NCBI GenBank assembly: GCA_964634755.1 | Contig: CAZWJH010000068.1 | Span: 1 to 13,835 of the forward strand | Origin: JALXDT01 sp964634755 | Lineage (GTDB): Bacteria; Acidobacteriota; Aminicenantia; JAMOAD01 | DNA length: 13,835 nt | Direction: 5' to 3' | Part shown: in pieces, positions 1 to 6,822 of the stretch | How the letters are laid out: every line of letters begins with the position of its first letter | Position numbering within the stretch: the stretch's first letter is position 1 | Made by a program: the position numbers and the translations under genes | Notes under the pieces: model-generated | Databases searched by the model: none | Seen by the model: only the letters and a program-made list of their open reading frames with translations | What the model was told of the DNA's origin: nothing

Positions 1-16
1 AAAATAGTTATTTTTT

Positions 17-487
17 TCACAAATAGAAAACAGACACAGCTATTGCAATAGCATCTGCTTCATCTTCTTTTGGATTATCCGGTGGGTTATTAATAAAAAA
101 GAGAAGATTCTTTTTTATTTGTTCTTTAGTTGCTCTACCGTACCCTGCTATAAGGTTTTTTACTTCCGCAGGTGAAATAACTTTTAAAGACAAATTATTT
201 TTTATAGCTAAATAAATAATAGCCCCCTTTAAATGAGCTGATTTTAGCGCACTTTGAGTGTTCATCCCTCGAAAAACATCTTCAATTCCTAATTGTTCTG
301 GTTTGTTTTTTTTTATAATATTTTCAATTTCAGAGACAATTTCGAAAATTTTTTTTTCATAGGATTTAGCCTTTGAATATAAAACACCACTCTCTTTTAA
401 AAATAATCTCTCTTTTTCCTTTTCTATTATGGCATATCCTGTTTTGTTTAAACCCGGATCAATCCCCAATACTTTAGTTATTGGCAA
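17..487 (-). CDS. ruvC: RuvC, Holliday junction endodeoxyribonuclease
   Basis: Resolves Holliday junctions at the end of homologous recombination by paired nicks, working with RuvAB in the cytoplasm. The 156-residue product shows the RNase H-like catalytic acids of the family: D10 in GIDPG, E69 in GIEDVF, and D142 and D145 in the C-terminal DEADAIAIA stretch. It is slightly shorter than the roughly 173-residue E. coli protein and lacks most of the C-terminal tail, but all catalytic positions are present. The start is a TTG at 487, inside the end of yebC. A GAGGAG about 10 nt upstream and the immediate GIDPG strand support it. The 14-bp overlap with yebC suggests translational coupling. ruvA and ruvB are not visible; only 16 bases remain to the left. 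Confidence 0.95.
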   Translation of the reverse strand: MPITKVLGIDPGLNKTGYAIIEKEKERLFLKESGVLYSKAKSYEKKIFEIVSEIENIIKKNKPEQLGIEDVFRGMNTQSALKSAHLKGAIIYLAIKNNLSLKVISPAEVKNLIAGYGRATKEQIKKNLLFFINNPPDNPKEDEADAIAIAVSVFYL

Positions 488-1226
488 ATTTTTCTATCTC
501 CTCATCGCTGATGTCAAAATTAGCCCACACATTTTGAATATCATCATGATCTTCGAGTGTTTCCATGAGTTTTAACATTTGGGCTGCTTGTTTACCACTA
601 AGTTTGACATAGGTTTGAGGAATAAGCCCAATTTTTGCTTCTTCATAAGGGATGTTTCCTTCCTTAATTGCATTTAAAACTGTTTCAAAATCCTCTGGAG
701 CAGTATAAACTGTGAAGGTCGATTCTTCTTCCTGAATATCCTCTGCTCCAGCATTTATTGCGACTTCCATTAACTTTTCTTCATCAATTTTTTCTTTCTC
801 AAAAACAATAAATCCTTTTCTATGGAACATCCATGCAACACAGCCGGATTCACCTAAGTTACCACTATGTTTTGAAAAAATATGCCTAATTTCAGCAACT
901 GTTCTGTTTCTATTATCTGTGACAGCTTCTATGTATACTGCAACACCTCCCGGGCCGTATCCTTCATACTTAACTTCTTCATAATTAGCTCCTTCAATTT
1001 CTCCGGTTCCTCTTTTTATCGCTTTTTCAATATTTTCTTTAGGCATATTCGCAGCTTTTGCATCCTGAATGGCTTTTCTCAATCTTGAATTTTTTTCTGG
1101 ATCACCCCCCCCCTCTCTGGCAGCAATTTGAAGCTCTCTAATGAGTTTTGTAAAGATTTTTCCTCTTTTTGCATCAACAGCCGCTTTCTTATGTTTTATT
1201 GAGTGCCACTTAGAATGTCCGGACAT
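474..1226 (-). CDS. yebC: YebC/PmpR family protein (translation factor / transcriptional regulator)
   Basis: A 250-residue, full-length YebC/TACO1 family member (E. coli YebC is about 246). The N-terminus MSGHSKWHSIKHKK and the following AAVDAKRGKIFTKL are family signatures. GGGDP near residues 39-43 and YEGYGPGGVAVYIE in the middle are also characteristic. Family members relieve ribosome stalling at proline-rich stretches or act as DNA-binding regulators; which role applies here cannot be read from the sequence. The ATG at 1226 has a strong AAGGAGG 5 nt upstream. The gene has its own promoter (1259-1287), and ruvC follows with overlap. Oddity: codons 38-41 contain an uninterrupted run of nine G (nine C on the plus strand, 1105-1113), unusual in such AT-rich DNA. 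Confidence 0.95.
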   Translation of the reverse strand: MSGHSKWHSIKHKKAAVDAKRGKIFTKLIRELQIAAREGGGDPEKNSRLRKAIQDAKAANMPKENIEKAIKRGTGEIEGANYEEVKYEGYGPGGVAVYIEAVTDNRNRTVAEIRHIFSKHSGNLGESGCVAWMFHRKGFIVFEKEKIDEEKLMEVAINAGAEDIQEEESTFTVYTAPEDFETVLNAIKEGNIPYEEAKIGLIPQTYVKLSGKQAAQMLKLMETLEDHDDIQNVWANFDISDEEIEKFANN

Positions 1227-1258
1227 AAAATCCTCCTTAATTTTTAATTAATAAAGAA

Positions 1259-1287
1259 ATTTTAACATATAGTTATTTTAGTTTCAA
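1259..1287 (-). promoter_or_regulatory. Promoter of yebC-ruvC
   Basis: On the minus strand, TTGAAA (1287-1282) is separated by exactly 17 bp from TAAAAT (1264-1259). The expected start point lies near 1252, giving a short leader that carries the AAGGAGG site of yebC. The -35 box overlaps the T-rich stretch behind the ppdK terminator stem, so termination and reinitiation are packed together. This is a sigma70-type call from spacing and consensus only. Confidence 0.6.
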
Positions 1288-1293
1288 ATAAAG

Positions 1294-1325
1294 AATATAG
1301 GGGAGGAATCATCCTCCCCTATATT
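1294..1325 (-). terminator. Rho-independent terminator of ppdK
   Basis: A perfect 14-bp inverted repeat: arms 1294-1307 and 1312-1325 around a 4-nt loop, with a GGGGAGGA core flanked by AT pairs. It begins 5 nt after the ppdK stop on the minus strand and is followed by a T-rich stretch (CTTTATTT), which is less uniform than a classical U tract. It separates the kinase-ppdK transcript from yebC-ruvC. Confidence 0.85.
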
Positions 1326-1330
1326 AAATA

Positions 1331-4096
1331 TTATTTCTTTTTTTCTTCTATTGCTGCTTGCGCTGCTGCAAGCCTTGCAATTGGGACTCTATAAGGTGAG
1401 CAGCTAACATAGTTAAACCCTGTTCTGTGACAGAATTTAACAGAGGATGGTTCTCCTCCATGTTCACCGCATATACCTATTTTTAGATTTGGATTTGTGC
1501 TTCTTCCTTTTCCAACTCCAATTTTGATTAGTTCTCCGAGTCCCTTTTGATCTATTGCAACGAATGGATCAACAGTATAAATTCCCTTTTCAATGTATTC
1601 GGGTAAGAATTTTCCTGCGTCATCTCTTGAAAGTCCAAATGTTGTTTGTGTGAGGTCATTTGTTCCGAAGGAGAAAAACTGAGCTGTTTGAGCAATCTCA
1701 TCAGCGGTCAAAGCAGCTCTTGGAAGCTCAATCATTGTACCTATTAAATAGTCAACTTTCTCTCCTTTTTCTTCAAAAACCTCTTTTGCTGTTTTTTCTA
1801 TAACCTCTTTTTGAAGTTCAAGTTCTTTATAGTGTCCTACAAGAGGAACCATTATTTCAGGCTCCACTTCAATACCTTCTTTTTTAACTTCAATTGCAGC
1901 TTCAAGGATTGCTCTTGTCTGCATTTCTGTAATTTCTGGATAACTTATTCCCAGTCTGCAACCTCTGTGTCCTAACATTGGATTCATCTCTTTTAAGGAT
2001 TCAACTTTGTTTTTTAAATCATCAAAACTAATGCTCATTTCATTGGCAAGCTCTTTGATTTCTTCATCAGTGTGTGGCAAAAATTCATGAAGCGGTGGAT
2101 CTAATAGTCTTATAGTAACAGGTAAACCCATCATAGCTTTGAAAATCCCTATAAAATCTTCCCTCTGCATCGGTAAAATCTTTGCAAGTGCTTTTTTCCT
2201 TCCTTCCAGGTCTTCGGCTAAGATCATCTCTCTTACTGCTTGAATTCTCTCACCTTCAAAAAACATATGCTCTGTTCTACAAAGACCAATGCCTTCTGCT
2301 CCAAACTTTCTTGCAACAGCACTATCTTTCGGAGTATCTGCATTTGTTCTAACACCCAATTTTCTAAAATCATCTGCCCATTTCATGAGTTTTTCAAATT
2401 TTTGATAGACTGGAGCATCTTCTGGTTTTAGAGTTTCTTCTATAAGAACCTGAACTACTTCCGAAGGTATAACTTTAAGCTGTCCTTTTATAACTTCTCC
2501 TGTATTCCCATCTATTGAAATCCAATCGCCTTCTTTAATAATTGTATCTTTTGCTTTCATCTCCCTCTTTTCATAATCTATTTCCAGTGTTCCGCATCCA
2601 ACTATGCAGGTTTTTCCCATTCCTCTTGCAACAACAGCAGCATGGGAGGTCATTCCACCTCTTGCTGTTAAAATACCTTCCGCTGAGTTCATTCCTTTAA
2701 TGTCTTCAGGTGAAGTTTCTTCTCTTACTAAGATAACTTTTTCTCCCTTTGCTGTCCATTCTTCGGCATCCTCTGCGAAAAATACGACTTTACCAGTGGC
2801 TGCCCCAGGGCCTGCGGCAAGCCCCTTTGCAAAAATTCTATTTTCAGATTTTGCCTTTTTCTTATCTTCAGGATCAAAAATAGGATTCATAAGTTGGGTT
2901 AAATGATCCCCTTCAATTCTTAAGATTGCCTCTTCCGGAGTTATAAGTCCTTCATCAACCATATCTATTGCAATATTTACTGCTGCAAAACCAGTTCTCT
3001 TACCTGTCCTTGTTTGTAGCATCCATAGTTTTCCTCTTTCTATTGTGAATTCAAGATCCTGCATATCTCTGTAATGCTTCTCAAGTTTTTGGTAAACTTC
3101 AACAAGTCCTTTGTAAACTTCGGGCATATATTCTTCCAATGAAGGATATTTGCTCTTTCTCTCTTTTTCGCTGATTCCATGTTCTTCTGCCCATTTTCTT
3201 GAATCTTCAAGGGTGATTGCCTGAGGAGTTCTTATTCCTGCAACAACATCCTCTCCCTGAGCATTTATTAAAAATTCACCGAAAAATTTCTTTTTACCTG
3301 TTGCTGGATCCCTTGTGAAAGCAACTCCTGTTGCACTATCATCTCCCATATTACCGTAAACCATGGCAACCACATTAACGGCTGTCCCCCAATCATCGGG
3401 GATCTGGTGCATTCTTCTATAGGCAATAGCTCTTTCATTATCCCAAGATTCAAAAACAGCATTAATTGCCATCCATAATTGTTTATAAGGATCCTGAGGA
3501 AAATCCTTTCCCTTCTCCTCTCTAACAAATTTTTTATATCTGTTAACCAATTCCTTTAAATCTTCTGCTGTAAGATCCGTATCTACTTTAGCTCCCTTTT
3601 CTTTTTTTACTTCATTAAGTATATGCTCAAATTTTGAAGAATCAATTCCCATTACCACATTTCCAAACATCTGGATAAATCTTCTATAACTATCCCATGC
3701 AAATCTTGGATTATTTGTTAATTTTGTGAGTCCTTTAACTGTTTCATCATTTATTCCAAGATTTAAAACGGTATCCATCATACCAGGCATTGAAACTCTT
3801 GCTCCAGATCTTACGGAAACCAGGAGAGGATTTTCCGAATCTCCGAACTTTTTGTTAACCATCTTTTCAACTTTTTTCAAAGCATCAAGAACCTGATCTT
3901 CCAAACCTTCGGGATAAGATTTATTTTTATAATAATATGTGCAAACCTCGGTTGATATTGTAAATCCCGGTGGTACTGGGACCCCAAGGTTTGCCATTTC
4001 AGCTAAATTCGCTCCTTTACCTCCTAATAGATTTTTCATTGAAGCATTACCTTCAGCGCTTTCTCCTCCAAACAAATAAACAAACTTACTACTCAT
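1331..4096 (-). CDS. ppdK: Pyruvate, phosphate dikinase
   Basis: Interconverts pyruvate + ATP + phosphate and phosphoenolpyruvate + AMP + pyrophosphate in the cytoplasm, so it can serve glycolysis with PPi or gluconeogenesis. The 921-residue protein has the full three-domain layout. The N-terminal nucleotide-binding part runs from FGGESAEGN and the lysine-rich GGKGANLAEM loop (about 25-34) through SVRSGARVSMPGMMDTVLN (about 94-112). The swivelling phosphohistidine domain has GGMTSHAAVVARG with H485. The C-terminal PEP/pyruvate barrel has RTEHMF (607-612), GTNDLTQTTFG (811-821) and the catalytic cysteine C876 in ICGEHGGEPSS. It is slightly longer than the roughly 874-residue clostridial enzyme. 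The ATG at 4096 has a GGAGG 9 nt upstream, inside the end of the kinase gene, so the two are probably cotranscribed. No regulatory-protein gene (DUF299/PSRP) is in the window. Confidence 0.97.
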   Translation of the reverse strand: MSSKFVYLFGGESAEGNASMKNLLGGKGANLAEMANLGVPVPPGFTISTEVCTYYYKNKSYPEGLEDQVLDALKKVEKMVNKKFGDSENPLLVSVRSGARVSMPGMMDTVLNLGINDETVKGLTKLTNNPRFAWDSYRRFIQMFGNVVMGIDSSKFEHILNEVKKEKGAKVDTDLTAEDLKELVNRYKKFVREEKGKDFPQDPYKQLWMAINAVFESWDNERAIAYRRMHQIPDDWGTAVNVVAMVYGNMGDDSATGVAFTRDPATGKKKFFGEFLINAQGEDVVAGIRTPQAITLEDSRKWAEEHGISEKERKSKYPSLEEYMPEVYKGLVEVYQKLEKHYRDMQDLEFTIERGKLWMLQTRTGKRTGFAAVNIAIDMVDEGLITPEEAILRIEGDHLTQLMNPIFDPEDKKKAKSENRIFAKGLAAGPGAATGKVVFFAEDAEEWTAKGEKVILVREETSPEDIKGMNSAEGILTARGGMTSHAAVVARGMGKTCIVGCGTLEIDYEKREMKAKDTIIKEGDWISIDGNTGEVIKGQLKVIPSEVVQVLIEETLKPEDAPVYQKFEKLMKWADDFRKLGVRTNADTPKDSAVARKFGAEGIGLCRTEHMFFEGERIQAVREMILAEDLEGRKKALAKILPMQREDFIGIFKAMMGLPVTIRLLDPPLHEFLPHTDEEIKELANEMSISFDDLKNKVESLKEMNPMLGHRGCRLGISYPEITEMQTRAILEAAIEVKKEGIEVEPEIMVPLVGHYKELELQKEVIEKTAKEVFEEKGEKVDYLIGTMIELPRAALTADEIAQTAQFFSFGTNDLTQTTFGLSRDDAGKFLPEYIEKGIYTVDPFVAIDQKGLGELIKIGVGKGRSTNPNLKIGICGEHGGEPSSVKFCHRTGFNYVSCSPYRVPIARLAAAQAAIEEKKK

Positions 4097-4100
4097 TTTA

Positions 4101-6668
4101 CTAAACCTCCGAATATGTATTTTTAATCTTTGATTTTACTACATTTATAAAATCTGATAAAGAAAATGGTTTTTTTAAAATAGGTATTTTATAAGTTTCA
4201 GTGATTTCTTTTAATCTTAAATCTGTCGGGTTAGCAGTTACAAAAATTAAATTATTTTCTCTTTTTTTATCTTTTAATTTTTCGAAAATATCAATTCCGG
4301 AAAATTTTGGCATACTTACATCTGAAACAATTAAGTCAAAATTTTCTTTTTCTATTAATATTAAAGCCTCTTCTCCTGAATAAGCATTTTTTAGGTTTGA
4401 AAAGCCTTCTATAGATAGAATATCATCCATTAATTCTACCAATGATTCTTCGTCATCTACTATTAATATTTTCGCATTTTTGGGTTCTATCTCTTCTTGA
4501 TAAATCTCCTCTTTGGCTAATTTTGCTGAGAATGTTAATGTTACTGTAGTTCCCTCGGCAGGTGTGCTTTGAATTTCGATTTTACCTCCGTTTGTATGAG
4601 CAAAGCCGTGTACAAAATTTAAGCCGAGCCCTGAAGAATCTTTTTTTGTGGTGAAAAAAGGGTCCATTATAGAATCTATTTTCTCTTTTTCTATTCCTAT
4701 CCCATTATCATAAATGTTGATATAGAAGAGATAATTATCGTAATCTGTGGAAATCTTTATCTTTTTTTCTTCTTTATCACTTTCCTTTAAAGCCTCTATC
4801 GCGTTTGCAATTAGATTTGATATGGCATCTCTTAGATGGAGTTTGTTAAAATATATTTTAGGTAGGTTTTCTTTAAGATTTAAATATACATTGATTCCAA
4901 AACCTTTTATTCTGTATTCTATGAGATTAAGAGTTTCCTTTATTATCTCATTTATATCCAAAACAGTTTTTTCCTCCTCCAATTTTGAGAAATACTCTAG
5001 GATATTATTGAGGAGATTTACAGCTTCTATTGAATTATTGTTAATCTTTTCTATTTTTTCCAGGTCTTTTCCTGTCAACGAGGTCAGTAACATGTCTGAG
5101 TATCCTAAGATAGGAGTCATTTTATTATTTATTTTATGAATTATACTTTTTAGAACATATTTATGAAGATGATTTTCTTCCACTTCCTTTAAGATTTGTT
5201 TTATCTTTTCCTTTTCTTTTGAGTACTCCTTTAATTCTGATAAAAGCATTAACCTCTTTTCAATTTCTTTTTTTAGTTGTTTCTCAGTATTGTAGTTATG
5301 CAACGCCTGTGCAGTTAAACTAGCACTAACTGACAGATTCTTTAATACTTCATAATTGAATCTTTCTTTGAGAAATATAATGGAAATTATACCATATGAT
5401 TGGGTTCCAAAGAAGACTGGAATTGCTACTATTATTTTATCTTCTAAACTTTTTATCTGAAGTTCTCGTAAAGTAAATGCTTTTTCATATAATGGCGCCT
5501 TTTTAATTTCATACTCATGCTTTAAGTTTTTAACCCCGTCTAATTTATAAGCAACGAATTTTGATATTCTATTATCCCAATAAATAAACTTAAACTCTTC
5601 GAAATCTTCGGATAAAGATGTTTTAAGATGCAGTAAAAGCTTGTTAATAATGAAGGAAGGTTCGCTTATCCAGTTTAAAGAGGAAGCAAGTCTAATATTA
5701 GCGGTTAGCTTTTTTCTTTCATTAAATAATCTTTCTTTTATTAGTTTTATTTCTTCCTTTTCAATAGTTCTTTTTTCCTCATCTCCAAAAATCAAGTATT
5801 CAATTTGTTTTATCTTTGAATTGATTTCTGAAAACTCTTCTTTAAGAAGAGGAGCTTCACTTTCAAAGATTCCTAACTCTTCTATGAATTCTTCTTTAAA
5901 AAGTCCTAACTCTATTACATCAAGATTAAAGAAGGTCTTTATTTCTTCTCTTATCCTTTTAAATTCTTTTCCACTTTTTTCTTTTCTCAGAAGTGCTTTT
6001 GAAAAATAGTTAGCAATATAGGCTATTTTGGCTATCTCCGTTTGCTGTTTTAATTCAATTTGATTGTTAATTGCTTCATAGAATTTTAAAGGAAGATTCC
6101 ATTCGCTGACAATCCATTTACCCGCTTCAACGGAGTCAATGCCAAACTTTTCTCTTTCCTCTTTTAGTATTTCATCTTCCTTGGTTTCAAGGTTTATATT
6201 GTATTTGTCTTCAAAATTTAAAATTAGTAAAAGCTCTCCTATTTTTAAAAGAAGTCCTATTGTTAAGAAAACATCGGGGGAACCAATTCCATTTGCTTTT
6301 GAAAATGTTTTACTAAAAAGAGCAGAAATAAGGCTTCTTTTTATAAAATAGTTGTATTTATCTTTTGCCTTTGTTTCTTTTTTTATAGTATTCATCATAT
6401 TGGTAATTGAAATTCTTAGAGCAATATTTTTCACTGATTCTGTACCTAATAAATTTATTGCATGAGGTATAGAAGTAATCTCACTTATAAATCCATAATA
6501 GGGAGAGTTTGCTATTTTCAAGATTTCAGAAGAAATTCCGGGATCTTTTTCTATTATTTTCGGTAATTCTTTAATTACTTCGGGTGTAGGTTTCTTTTCA
6601 AGCTCAAGTATTTTTAAAATAGTGGTGGAAAGAGGAGGTATTCTTTTTAACTCTATTTTTTTGGGCAT
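4101..6668 (-). CDS. HDOD-domain hybrid sensor histidine kinase with C-terminal receiver
   Basis: A cytoplasmic hybrid two-component protein of 855 residues from this start. Order: HDOD domain (about 7-225, beginning IPPLSTTILKILELE); a linker; a GAF-like region (about 325-460); a lysine/glutamate-rich coiled coil (about 465-505); a HisKA-like dimerisation helix with H511 in IIHKINNKMTPILGYS; then a HATPase with N box N622, G1 DNGIGI (654-659), F box DPFFTTKK (669-676) and G2 GLGLNFV. It ends in a receiver with D738/D739, phospho-acceptor D783, T812 and K833. No transmembrane segment is evident, so it probably senses a cytoplasmic cue. No HPt domain or DNA-binding output is present. The residue after the phospho-histidine is lysine (K512) instead of the usual acid. 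An upstream in-frame ATG at 6716 would add 16 residues. I prefer 6668 because the HDOD fold begins right after it and the promoter ends 6 nt before it. Confidence 0.88.
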   Translation of the reverse strand: MPKKIELKRIPPLSTTILKILELEKKPTPEVIKELPKIIEKDPGISSEILKIANSPYYGFISEITSIPHAINLLGTESVKNIALRISITNMMNTIKKETKAKDKYNYFIKRSLISALFSKTFSKANGIGSPDVFLTIGLLLKIGELLLILNFEDKYNINLETKEDEILKEEREKFGIDSVEAGKWIVSEWNLPLKFYEAINNQIELKQQTEIAKIAYIANYFSKALLRKEKSGKEFKRIREEIKTFFNLDVIELGLFKEEFIEELGIFESEAPLLKEEFSEINSKIKQIEYLIFGDEEKRTIEKEEIKLIKERLFNERKKLTANIRLASSLNWISEPSFIINKLLLHLKTSLSEDFEEFKFIYWDNRISKFVAYKLDGVKNLKHEYEIKKAPLYEKAFTLRELQIKSLEDKIIVAIPVFFGTQSYGIISIIFLKERFNYEVLKNLSVSASLTAQALHNYNTEKQLKKEIEKRLMLLSELKEYSKEKEKIKQILKEVEENHLHKYVLKSIIHKINNKMTPILGYSDMLLTSLTGKDLEKIEKINNNSIEAVNLLNNILEYFSKLEEEKTVLDINEIIKETLNLIEYRIKGFGINVYLNLKENLPKIYFNKLHLRDAISNLIANAIEALKESDKEEKKIKISTDYDNYLFYINIYDNGIGIEKEKIDSIMDPFFTTKKDSSGLGLNFVHGFAHTNGGKIEIQSTPAEGTTVTLTFSAKLAKEEIYQEEIEPKNAKILIVDDEESLVELMDDILSIEGFSNLKNAYSGEEALILIEKENFDLIVSDVSMPKFSGIDIFEKLKDKKRENNLIFVTANPTDLRLKEITETYKIPILKKPFSLSDFINVVKSKIKNTYSEV

Positions 6669-6674
6669 AAGAAA

Positions 6675-6703
6675 ATTATATGATAAAAGAAAGATTCTTT
6701 CAA
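6675..6703 (-). promoter_or_regulatory. Promoter of the HDOD kinase, predicting a leaderless mRNA
   Basis: On the minus strand, TTGAAA (6703-6698) is followed after exactly 17 bp by a perfect TATAAT (6680-6675), then 6 nt (TTTCTT) and the ATG at 6668. Transcription would begin at or within a base or two of that ATG, leaving no room for a Shine-Dalgarno, and none is seen. If translation instead began at the upstream ATG (6716), this promoter would lie inside the coding region. Confidence 0.55.
6689..6701. repeat. 13-bp palindrome over the kinase -35/spacer
   Basis: GAAAGA and TCTTTC form perfect 6-bp arms around one central base. The palindrome overlaps four bases of the -35 box and the adjoining spacer of the kinase promoter. 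This is a plausible repressor or self-regulation site, but short AT-rich palindromes occur by chance. Confidence 0.3.
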
Positions 6704-6761
6704 GAATATAGTTCATCTTTTAATAATTTGGTAAATAAAAAGCTCATAAAACAGAATTAAA

Positions 6762-6787
6762 AAAAGATAACCTTTTTTATATCTTTT
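6762..6787. repeat. 8-bp inverted repeat in the divergent intergenic region
   Basis: AAAAGATA and TATCTTTT are perfect arms around a 10-nt loop, sitting between the divergent kinase and propeller genes. It lies just upstream of AT-rich -10-like hexamers (6791-6805) that could serve the rightward gene. No convincing -35 accompanies those hexamers. It may be an operator or simply AT-rich chance. Confidence 0.3.
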
Positions 6788-6822
6788 CCGTATAAATATT
6801 ATAAATATTTTTGGAGGTCATA

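Noticed and set aside
4747..5139. 130-residue plus-strand open frame opposite the kinase
   Set aside because: It is antisense to the HisKA/HATPase coding region; its serine/phenylalanine-rich composition is the usual antisense shadow of lysine/glutamate-rich DNA.
6791..6805. Definite promoter for the propeller gene
   Set aside because: Several TATAAA/TATTAT-like hexamers are present but none has a credible -35 at 16-18 bp; in such AT-rich DNA they are not decisive.
6811..6822. In-frame TTG as the start of the propeller protein
   Set aside because: It overlaps the Shine-Dalgarno that serves the ATG at 6823, and the signal peptide begins at that ATG.
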